46,681 bases of DNA, taken from the NCBI GenBank assembly GCA_934167095.1, contig CAKPKE010000012.1:1-46681 (forward strand). Direction: 5' to 3'. Position numbers and translations under genes: made by a program. This DNA is from an uncultured Clostridia bacterium. GTDB taxonomy: Bacteria; Bacillota; Clostridia; TANB77; CAG-508. Of this stretch, positions 36,951-45,119 are shown piece by piece (within the stretch, counting starts at the first letter, position 1; every line of letters starts with the position of its first letter). A model generated the notes under the pieces. It was not told the DNA's origin. It saw only the letters and a list, made by a program, of their open reading frames with translations, and did not search any database.

Positions 36951-39260
36951 ATGGAAAGAAATGAAGATTTTAATTTTAAGCAAATACCAGGACAAGAACT
37001 AAAAATAATAGCTAAAAATAGTGGAGAGCCATTAATCAGTATAGCAACAGGATATTATAATTGTAAAGATTATATAATGCAAACTGCATATTCTGTTTTA
37101 AATCAAACTTTTCCATATTGGGAATGGAACATTATTAATGATGGTTCAACAGAAGAAGGTACAGATGAAGTATTATCAAATCTAGAAAAATTAGATAGTA
37201 GAATACATGTCTACAATCAAAAAAATGCAGGAAGATTAGAGGCAAGAGATAATGCAGTAAAAAAAGCAAAATGTGATTTAGTATTTATACTAGATTCAGA
37301 TGATTGTATAGATAAAACTTTTCTAGAATGTGCATATTTCACACTACTTACAAATCCTGGTGCTACATGGGCTTATGCAGACACTGTAACATTTGACGGA
37401 CATAATTTTTTATGGAAAAAACTATTTGAATGTGAGCAAGAAAAAAAGGAAAATATATTACCAGTTTGTGCCTTAATAAAAAAGCAAGCTATATTTGATG
37501 TTGGTGGCTATGGTGCAGTTGATAAAGATGTACATGAAGATTGGCACATGTGGCTTAGAATGATAGAAAAAGGCATGTATCCAGCAAGAATGAACTTCTA
37601 TGGATTTTGGTATCGTTCTAAAAAAGAGGGCGGAACAATGGCCTCAATCAAAAATAACAAGGAAAGACAAGCTCATGCCGAAGAAGAAATTGCAAAGCAA
37701 GCAAAAAAAATAAAAAACAATGTTGCTGCACTTCAATTTCCAATGTCTACAAATTTTAATTATAATTCATATCCTTATACTTTTGATTGGGATAGAGAAC
37801 CAATAAATAATAATGAAAAGAAAAATCTACTTTTCATATTTCCTTGGTTTAAAATAGGTGGAGCAGATAAATTTAATTTTGATTTAATATCAAATTTAGA
37901 TCAAAACAAATATGACATAACAATTGTTACAACAGAACCTTGTGACTATGTATGGCGTCAAAAATTTGAAAACTATGCTACAATATTTGATTTAACATCA
38001 TTCTTACATAGAAAAGATTGGCCAGCATTTATTGAATATATAATGAAATCAAGAAATATAGATTTAGTATTTCAATCACAAAGCTTTTTTGGATATTATG
38101 TGCTTCCTTGGCTAAAATCATATTTTCCAAATGTTCCATTTGTTGATTATGTACATGCAGAAAATTGGAGCTGGAGAAATGGTGAATATCCAAGAGATTC
38201 AACAGCAATAGCATCAGTAGTTGATAAAACCTACACATGTACAAATTTCTTAAAGCAGGAAATGAAAGAGAAAATGGGAAGAATAACAGATAATGTTGAG
38301 CCAGTTTATATTGGTGTAGATACATCTGAATTTAATCCTGAAAAAGTAAAAATTGAAGATGATACAGCTTTACTAAAAGCTGTAGAAAAACATAAAGATG
38401 AGCAAAAAATTCTTTATTGTTGTAGAATTGCAATAGAAAAAAGACCACTTCTTGCAGTAAGAATAGTAAAAAAATTAAGAGAACAAGGAAAAAATGTATG
38501 TATGTTTGTTGTTGGTGATGGACCAATGATGGGAAAAATGCAAAAGGAAGTAACAAAGCTTGGCTTAGAAAATTATTTTGAATTTTTTGGAGCAAAAAGT
38601 AATGTAAAACCATTCTATAAAGCTTGCGATGTAGAACTAATTTGTTCTTTAAGTGAAGGTTTAACACTTACTACTTATGAAGCAATGTCTATGCAAACTC
38701 CTGTTGTATCAGCAGATATAGGCGGACAAAAGGAATTAATCGATAGTAACTGTGGAAGACTTGTAAAAAATCTTCAAAGCCAAAAAGATGTATTTTCTAC
38801 AGAGTGCATTCCAGAGGAAATTGATAGATATTCAAATGCTATAGCAGAAATTTTAGATAACAAAGAATATAATGAAATCTGCAAAAAATGTAGAGAAAAA
38901 GTATTAAATGGATTTACAATAAATAATATGATTGAAACTCTAAGCAAAGAAATTGAATACTTTACTGAAAATGGAAGTAATGTAAATAAAGAAGCCTATA
39001 AAAATAGAGAATTATATGCTCAATATTTAGTTCTTTATAACCAATTAGACCAAAGAGATTATTTTTCTGACAAAGGTGGAGTTGGAGTAGACGGAAAATT
39101 TTATGAAGAAAAAACTCAAAGAATGAAGGACGAGCTTTGGCAAAATCCATTATGGAGAGGCTTTATAAGATTTTTACAAAAAACAGGTTTAATGAAACTT
39201 GCAAAAAAGACAGGTGCCGATAAAACTGTCAAAAACAAAATAATATCTAAGATGAAATGA
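36951..39260 (+). CDS. Two-domain glycosyltransferase (GT2 + GT4)
   Basis: 769 residues. Residues about 20-270 are a GT2 GT-A domain: SIATGYYNCKDYIMQTAYSVL, NIINDGSTEEGTD, FILDSDDCIDK (DxD) and WHMWLRMIEKGMYP. Residues about 285-680 are a GT4 GT-B domain: LLFIFPWFKIGGADKFNFDL, PVYIGVDTSEFNP, ILYCCRIAIEKRPLLAVRIV, FVVGDGPMMGKM and LSEGLTLTTYEAMSMQTPVV. The tail of about 90 residues has a short amphipathic basic end. Such fusions can add two different sugars in sequence. It lies 7 bp after the shifted GT4 gene. Confidence 0.9.
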   Translation: MERNEDFNFKQIPGQELKIIAKNSGEPLISIATGYYNCKDYIMQTAYSVLNQTFPYWEWNIINDGSTEEGTDEVLSNLEKLDSRIHVYNQKNAGRLEARDNAVKKAKCDLVFILDSDDCIDKTFLECAYFTLLTNPGATWAYADTVTFDGHNFLWKKLFECEQEKKENILPVCALIKKQAIFDVGGYGAVDKDVHEDWHMWLRMIEKGMYPARMNFYGFWYRSKKEGGTMASIKNNKERQAHAEEEIAKQAKKIKNNVAALQFPMSTNFNYNSYPYTFDWDREPINNNEKKNLLFIFPWFKIGGADKFNFDLISNLDQNKYDITIVTTEPCDYVWRQKFENYATIFDLTSFLHRKDWPAFIEYIMKSRNIDLVFQSQSFFGYYVLPWLKSYFPNVPFVDYVHAENWSWRNGEYPRDSTAIASVVDKTYTCTNFLKQEMKEKMGRITDNVEPVYIGVDTSEFNPEKVKIEDDTALLKAVEKHKDEQKILYCCRIAIEKRPLLAVRIVKKLREQGKNVCMFVVGDGPMMGKMQKEVTKLGLENYFEFFGAKSNVKPFYKACDVELICSLSEGLTLTTYEAMSMQTPVVSADIGGQKELIDSNCGRLVKNLQSQKDVFSTECIPEEIDRYSNAIAEILDNKEYNEICKKCREKVLNGFTINNMIETLSKEIEYFTENGSNVNKEAYKNRELYAQYLVLYNQLDQRDYFSDKGGVGVDGKFYEEKTQRMKDELWQNPLWRGFIRFLQKTGLMKLAKKTGADKTVKNKIISKMK

Positions 39261-39267
39261 GGATGAA

Positions 39268-41016
39268 ATGAAAATAAAAGAAGAAATTAAGAGATGCATT
39301 CTTAATATAGGAATGTTACTATTGATGTTTATTATAATTAATATATTAGTAACAACAATTTTTCAAGTGGTAAATATCGCAATGTCGCCACTAAATGTAA
39401 TACTTTCAAGTATTCTGACAATAGGTCTTTTTGTATTATTAAATAGAAAAAGAATAAATAAACAAAATTCAGTATTCTATATTGCAAGTGTGCTTATAAC
39501 AATTTTGCTTGCAATAATTAGCACATATTGTGTGGGAAAAACATTTGATACATCTGCAGATGGATGCTTTTATCACAAGCCCGCAATAGGATTAATAAAA
39601 GAAGGCTGGAACCCTTTATATGAAAGTAGTGAAGATTTTTGCAAGGAACATGATTCTGAAATAGAAAATAGTGGACAATTTTTATGGATAGATCATTATC
39701 CAAAAGTAACATGGAATTTTGCCGCATCTATTTATTCTGTGACAAATAACATTGAAACAGGAAAAGTAATAATCGTTTTTCTAGCTATATCACTTGCTTG
39801 TATAACATATTACTATTTAGCACAAAGAAAATTAAAAGACTGGCAAGCTGCATTAATTGCAATAGGAATTGCTTTAAACCCAATAGTTCTTTCACAATTG
39901 TTTACATACTATGTTGATGGTGTAATGGGACTATTAGTATATGGTATTATAATGTTTCTAGTAATGATTACTGATAAAAAGTTTGAAGAATTGTCAAACT
40001 TAGAAAAATGGTTAGGACTCGCAGCTGAAATTGTACTTTGTATGAATATTAAATTTACAGGAGTATATTTTGCAGCAATATTCTCAATAGTATTTTATAT
40101 AGTATGGTTAGTTCAAAGCTATAAAGACAAAAAGTTTAAAGATAGTTTTATAAAGCTTACATTAAATTTTGTAGGAATAGTAGTTGTAGGAATTGGCGTT
40201 GTAGGAGCTTCAACTTATGTTACAAATACAATAGATCATAAAAATCCACTATATCCAATAATAGGAAATGATAAAGTGGATATAATAACAACAATGCAAC
40301 CACAATCATTTGCACAGAAAAATCGTTTTGTAAAAATGTTTGAGTCAACATTTTCGAGATCAGAAAATGTAACATATTATTCAGAAAATGACCCAGAATT
40401 AAAAGTGCCTTTTTCTGTAAATCAAGAAGAAATAGATAACTTAGCAATACCAGATGCAAGAATTGGTGGTTATGGAGTTTTCTTTAGTGGAATTGTAATA
40501 ATATCAATTATTGCTTTAGTTTATGCACTAGTAGAATTATTTAAAACAAATAAAAAAATATTCAAATATATTTGTGTTATATTTGCAGGAATACTTATAA
40601 CAACAGTATTTATGGCAGAAGCATGGTGGGCAAGATATTCTCCGCAATTATATTTAATACCGGTAATGTCAATGTTTGTAATATTTTTTGCGGCCAATAA
40701 TTCTGATAAGAAAGCTAAAAAAATAATTCAAAATGTAATTGGAATAATTATATTTGTATTAATGATGATAAATATATATCCATTTGCTTATTGGAGAGTA
40801 AATGATTTAAAATATGCTAAAAGTGTAAAACAAAGTGTAATCACACTTAAACAAGCTTCTGAAAATAGTGATGATGGAGTAGAAATATCATTTAATGGAA
40901 CAGATTATTATGGAATCTTATTTAATATAAGAGACTACGATATAAAATATAAACTAAATAAAGATAATAAAGAAAATAAAGAACACTATGCATATAATTA
41001 TCAAATATTATATTAA
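39268..41016 (+). CDS. Polytopic GT-C-like membrane protein
   Basis: 582 residues with about eleven hydrophobic helices. The first extracytoplasmic loop contains FDTSADGCFYHKPAIGLIKEGWNPL, where an acidic pair near the loop start is as expected for lipid-phosphosugar-dependent GT-C enzymes. A second large loop (about 345-395) precedes further helices. No named family is certain. It probably transfers a sugar from polyprenyl phosphate on the outer face of the membrane. Confidence 0.7.
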   Translation: MKIKEEIKRCILNIGMLLLMFIIINILVTTIFQVVNIAMSPLNVILSSILTIGLFVLLNRKRINKQNSVFYIASVLITILLAIISTYCVGKTFDTSADGCFYHKPAIGLIKEGWNPLYESSEDFCKEHDSEIENSGQFLWIDHYPKVTWNFAASIYSVTNNIETGKVIIVFLAISLACITYYYLAQRKLKDWQAALIAIGIALNPIVLSQLFTYYVDGVMGLLVYGIIMFLVMITDKKFEELSNLEKWLGLAAEIVLCMNIKFTGVYFAAIFSIVFYIVWLVQSYKDKKFKDSFIKLTLNFVGIVVVGIGVVGASTYVTNTIDHKNPLYPIIGNDKVDIITTMQPQSFAQKNRFVKMFESTFSRSENVTYYSENDPELKVPFSVNQEEIDNLAIPDARIGGYGVFFSGIVIISIIALVYALVELFKTNKKIFKYICVIFAGILITTVFMAEAWWARYSPQLYLIPVMSMFVIFFAANNSDKKAKKIIQNVIGIIIFVLMMINIYPFAYWRVNDLKYAKSVKQSVITLKQASENSDDGVEISFNGTDYYGILFNIRDYDIKYKLNKDNKENKEHYAYNYQILY

Positions 41017-41033
41017 ACGAAGAGGAAGTAAAG

Positions 41034-41930
41034 ATGAAAAAAATAAAAGAGTATATTAAATTAATAAGGGTAAAGCACTATTTTAAAAATATATTAATAT
41101 TTTTACCATTAATATTTAGTGGAAATTTCTTTAATGTAGATAAATTAATTTGCTGTATATTAGGATTTATATCTTTTTGTTTTGTTTCATCTTTTGTCTA
41201 TATTATAAATGATATTAGAGATATAGAAAAAGATAGAATGCACGAAGTAAAAAGAAATAGACCTTTACCAGCAGGAACTGTATCTAAAAAAGAAGCAATT
41301 ATACTTGCAATTACATTAATTGCTGTTGCATATTTACTAAATGTAGTAATGTTTGTAATAAATAAAATTGCATTATCAGATATGCTTGTTGCAGTAGGCT
41401 TTATAAGCTTATATGTTGCTTTAAATATAGCTTATTCATTTGGATTAAAAAACAAACCAATAATAGATATAGTAATACTTGTTTCAGGATTTTTACTAAG
41501 AATGTTATATGGCTCAGCAATAACTAACATAGAAGTTTCTAATTGGTTATATCTAACAGTTATTTCAGGTTCTTTCTATATGGGACTTGGAAAAAGAAGA
41601 AATGAAATAATGAAACAAGGCGACAAATCAAGAGAAGTTTTAAAAAGATATAACAAAGAATTCCTTGATAAAAATATGTATGTCTGCTTAAGCTTATCGA
41701 TTGTATTTTATGCACTATGGTGTGTTGACAGTATGACTATTGAAAAAATGGGCAATAACTTTATGGTATGGACAGTGCCAATAATAATGATAATATTAAT
41801 GAAATACAGTCTAAATGTTGAAGGCGATTCTTTTGGAGATCCAGTAGATGTATTATTTAAAGATAAATTACTTTTATCTATGGTATTGTTATATGCAATA
41901 ATAGTATTTTCAATAATGTATATACTATAA
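41034..41930 (+). CDS. UbiA-type prenyltransferase, decaprenyl-phosphate phosphoribosyltransferase-like
   Basis: 298 residues, about eight helices. The first Asp-rich motif is N59-D60-x2-D63-x3-D67, followed by KRNRPLPAG. The opening RVKHYFKNILIFLPLIFSG matches the phosphoribosyl-5-phosphate:polyprenyl-phosphate transferase branch of UbiA rather than quinone enzymes. That branch transfers phosphoribose from PRPP to polyprenyl phosphate, the entry step to lipid-linked pentofuranose. The next gene, a HAD phosphatase, would remove the 5-phosphate. Confidence 0.85.
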   Translation: MKKIKEYIKLIRVKHYFKNILIFLPLIFSGNFFNVDKLICCILGFISFCFVSSFVYIINDIRDIEKDRMHEVKRNRPLPAGTVSKKEAIILAITLIAVAYLLNVVMFVINKIALSDMLVAVGFISLYVALNIAYSFGLKNKPIIDIVILVSGFLLRMLYGSAITNIEVSNWLYLTVISGSFYMGLGKRRNEIMKQGDKSREVLKRYNKEFLDKNMYVCLSLSIVFYALWCVDSMTIEKMGNNFMVWTVPIIMIILMKYSLNVEGDSFGDPVDVLFKDKLLLSMVLLYAIIVFSIMYIL

Positions 41931-41957
41931 AAATCTTTTTATAAATGGAGGTAAAAG

Positions 41958-42536
41958 ATGAAATTAGATGTATACGATTTTGACGATACCATATATGATG
42001 GAGATAGTACTGCTAATTTTTATCTGTATTGTTTAAAAAACAAACCTAGTTTAGTAAGGTATTTACCAATACAGATATGGTATTTTATAAAATATAAATT
42101 AAAATTAGTAAGTAAAGAAAATTTTAAAGAAAAATTTTATATGTTTTTCAATGGAATTAATAATATTGATGAGTATGTAAAAAAGTTTTGGAACAAAAAC
42201 GAAAATAAGCTAAGATATGAAATAATTAAAAAAACAGAAAATCAAAAGTATATAATTTCAGCTTCACCAGAGTTTCTACTTCAAGAAATTTGTAGTAGAA
42301 AGTTAAAAGACTTTAAATTAATTGCATCAAAAGTAAATAAAAATACAGGAAAGTTAGAAAGTAAAAATTGTTATGGTGAGGAAAAAGTACAAAGACTAAA
42401 ACAAGAAATAAAAGAAGACTTTAAAATTGAAAACTTTTTTTCAGATTCCATGTCAGATGGGTTTCTGGCAGAACTTTCTGAAAATAGTTATTTAGTAAAA
42501 AAGAAGGGAAAAACAGAAGAATGGAACAAGAAATAA
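41958..42536 (+). CDS. HAD-IB family phosphatase
   Basis: 192 residues. Nucleophile motif D7-F-D9-D-T11, motif II IISASPEFLL, a Lys in the IASKVN region and motif III FFSDSMSDGF, all in the HAD-IB (phosphoserine phosphatase-like) order. It starts with GGAGG and follows the UbiA gene by 27 bp. The likely role, from context, is to dephosphorylate the lipid-linked phosphoribose. Its end overlaps the next gene by 16 bp. Confidence 0.85.
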   Translation: MKLDVYDFDDTIYDGDSTANFYLYCLKNKPSLVRYLPIQIWYFIKYKLKLVSKENFKEKFYMFFNGINNIDEYVKKFWNKNENKLRYEIIKKTENQKYIISASPEFLLQEICSRKLKDFKLIASKVNKNTGKLESKNCYGEEKVQRLKQEIKEDFKIENFFSDSMSDGFLAELSENSYLVKKKGKTEEWNKK

Positions 42537-44053
42537 ATAATGAAAAGATATTAGAGAAATATAAAAAAATAGATCTTACGTTAATAGTAATTTCATATTT
42601 AATTTTAGCTATACCAATAGCAATGCTGTTAATGTTTTGGTTTAAATGGTTTGTTTCAATACCAGCTATAGCATGTTTAGTAACTGCTTTAGTCTTAGCA
42701 ATAAAAAAAGTTAAATACAAAAAATTAGAAGAATATAAAAGCATTTTTAATATAAAAAGAATAATAATTTTGCTAGTTTTTATATTTGGTTTAAATATTT
42801 TATCTGGAGCAGGTGGTTTGTTTTATCAAAACTGGGATTATAGAGGGCGAAATGCAATTTTACATGATTTAATTGATTATGATTGGCCTGTAAAATATGA
42901 TTATACTGAACAAGAATATGAAGCAAATAAAATTGGAGCAGATAAAGGTTTTTTAAGCTACTATTTTGCATATTGGTTGCCTGCAGCTGCAATAGGAAAA
43001 GTAATGGGATTTAAAATTGCAAATCTATTTTTACTATTATGGCAAACTGCATCAACAGTATTGTTTTTCTATTTATTATGTAGAAAATTAAATAAAGTAA
43101 AGCTTAAATATTTCTTAGTATTTATATGCTTTGGCGGATTAGATATTATTACAAGAATAATAATAAATATTTGGACTGGTGAAAATGTATCATTGATAGG
43201 AACGACACATATAGATACGGCAAATGGAATGTTCTGTATGTCAACATTTATAACACAATTATTTTGGGTATTTAATCAATCAGTACCAGCATGGATTGCG
43301 ACAATGCTATTTATTAATGATGAATCTTATGAAAATTTAGGAGTATATGTAGCTTTATTATTGCCATTTTCGCCATTCCCTTGCTTAGGATTAATTTTGT
43401 TATGTTTTATTGCAATATTCTTTGGATTTGACTTTAACAGTAAAATAAATTTTGACAGAATAAAAACATTATTTTCTATACAAAATATTACAGCTGTTTT
43501 ATCAGTAGTTCCAATAGGCTTGCTATTTTTGCAAAATTCAAGCGAAAAAGGTTCTGTATTTATAAGAGCAATTAATAACGGAAATTTACCACGAATTCTA
43601 ATAGGATACATATTGTTTTTGATATTAGAATTTGGAATATACGCTATTATAATTAATAAAGAAAATAGAAAAAGAGTATTAGCATATTTTATAATATTAG
43701 CAATATTACCTACGTTCTATTTGGGTGGAGGACTAGATTTAGGAAACAGAGCAACAATACCAGTATTAGTTCTATTATATATGGAAGTATTAAAATTCAT
43801 AGAAGATAAAAATTCTCAAAAATGGAGAATAATAGTATTATCTATTCTATTAGCAATAGCATTTATGACAAACTTTAATGAATTTTATAGAAGTATTACT
43901 GCAACAGTAGAAAAATGGAAGGCTCATAAAATTATTGAATATAATGATTCTTATGAGACATTTGGAACATTTGAAAACAAAGAATGTGATGCATTTATAA
44001 AAAATTTCATTGCACCAAGTAAAGATAATTATTTTAGAAAAATTTTGAAGTAA
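42521..44053 (+). CDS. Polytopic membrane protein, putative GT-C glycosyltransferase
   Basis: 510 residues with about twelve hydrophobic segments. The first outer loop (about 98-150) carries WDYRGRNAILHDLIDYDWPV and a Tyr-rich stretch. The position of the acidic and Arg residues fits a GT-C active site, but no family name is secure. The start lies within the end of the HAD gene, so translation is coupled. Context suggests it uses the lipid-linked sugar made by its neighbours. Confidence 0.65.
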   Translation: MEQEINNEKILEKYKKIDLTLIVISYLILAIPIAMLLMFWFKWFVSIPAIACLVTALVLAIKKVKYKKLEEYKSIFNIKRIIILLVFIFGLNILSGAGGLFYQNWDYRGRNAILHDLIDYDWPVKYDYTEQEYEANKIGADKGFLSYYFAYWLPAAAIGKVMGFKIANLFLLLWQTASTVLFFYLLCRKLNKVKLKYFLVFICFGGLDIITRIIINIWTGENVSLIGTTHIDTANGMFCMSTFITQLFWVFNQSVPAWIATMLFINDESYENLGVYVALLLPFSPFPCLGLILLCFIAIFFGFDFNSKINFDRIKTLFSIQNITAVLSVVPIGLLFLQNSSEKGSVFIRAINNGNLPRILIGYILFLILEFGIYAIIINKENRKRVLAYFIILAILPTFYLGGGLDLGNRATIPVLVLLYMEVLKFIEDKNSQKWRIIVLSILLAIAFMTNFNEFYRSITATVEKWKAHKIIEYNDSYETFGTFENKECDAFIKNFIAPSKDNYFRKILK

Positions 44054-44068
44054 TAGATTGGAGAAGAA

Positions 44069-45007
44069 ATGAAAAAAATTTCAATAGTAGTACCAATGTA
44101 CTATGAAGAACAAGTAGCAGAAGAATGCTATAAGAGATTATCAGAAGTTTTAAAGACGTTAGAAGATAAATATGAACATGAAATAATATTTGTAAATGAT
44201 GGCTCAAAAGATAAAACACTTGAAATATTAGAAAATATAACAAATATAGATAAAAGTGTAAAAGTAATATCTTTTTCAAGAAATTTTGGACATCAAGCAG
44301 CAGTTACTGCTGGATTACAATATGTAACAGGAGATGCAATTGTAATAATAGATGCAGATTTGCAAGATCCACCAGAGTTAATACCAGATATGTTAAAAAA
44401 ATGGGAAGATGGATTTGAAGTAATTTATGGAAAACGAAAAACAAGAAAAGGTGAGTCTGCCTTCAAATTGTTAACTGCAAAAGCATTTTACAATACTTTA
44501 AATAAATTATCAGATGTAGAAATTCCAAAGGATACAGGGGATTTTAGACTAGTAGATAGAAAAGTAGTAGATGTTATAAATTCATTGCCAGAACATAATA
44601 AATTTTTAAGAGGACTTTTCAGTTGGGTAGGATACGAACAGTATGCTTATGAATATGAAAGAAAAGAAAGGTTTGCTGGAAAAACTAAATATCCATTGAA
44701 AAAAATGCTAAAATTAGCTTCTGACGGAATAATTAGTTTTTCAACAAAGCCACTAAAAATAGTAGGAGGCTTAGGAATTTTATCTGTTGTAATATCTTTG
44801 ATAATATTAATATATGCAATACTTTCTTTTGCATTAAAGTGGAATAACTTAACTCCAGGATGGACATCACTAATGTGCACAATGACTTTCCTAAGTGGAA
44901 TTATTCTAATATCGTTATGGATGATAGGAGAATATATAGCTAGAATTTATGACGAAACTAAAGAAAGACCACAGTATATAATAAAAAAGAAAATAAATAT
45001 AGACTAA
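44069..45007 (+). CDS. DPM1/GtrB-like polyprenyl-phosphate glycosyltransferase
   Basis: 312 residues. GT2 domain with SIVVPMYYEEQVAEECYKRL, FVNDGSKDKT, DADLQDPPELIPDML and GDFRLVDRKVV, followed by an FAGKTKYPLKKML juxtamembrane block and two C-terminal helices (about 228-250 and 262-285). This is the layout of GtrB and DPM1 enzymes that load a hexose on polyprenyl phosphate for later use by GT-C enzymes. It is the last gene of the glycan operon and a terminator follows. Confidence 0.93.
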   Translation: MKKISIVVPMYYEEQVAEECYKRLSEVLKTLEDKYEHEIIFVNDGSKDKTLEILENITNIDKSVKVISFSRNFGHQAAVTAGLQYVTGDAIVIIDADLQDPPELIPDMLKKWEDGFEVIYGKRKTRKGESAFKLLTAKAFYNTLNKLSDVEIPKDTGDFRLVDRKVVDVINSLPEHNKFLRGLFSWVGYEQYAYEYERKERFAGKTKYPLKKMLKLASDGIISFSTKPLKIVGGLGILSVVISLIILIYAILSFALKWNNLTPGWTSLMCTMTFLSGIILISLWMIGEYIARIYDETKERPQYIIKKKINID

Positions 45008-45012
45008 ATTAC

Positions 45013-45067
45013 AAAGAAATTACAGAATTGTTAAAAAATTGAAAGACTCTGTAATTTCTTTATTTTT
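45013..45067 (+). terminator. Strong terminator ending the glycan operon
   Basis: AAAGAAATTACAGA (45013-45026) pairs with TCTGTAATTTCTTT (45048-45061), followed by a T-rich run. Confidence 0.85.
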
Positions 45068-45119
45068 AATTATACATGTGATAAAATATAATAGAATATG
45101 ACATTTTAGGAGGAAAAAT

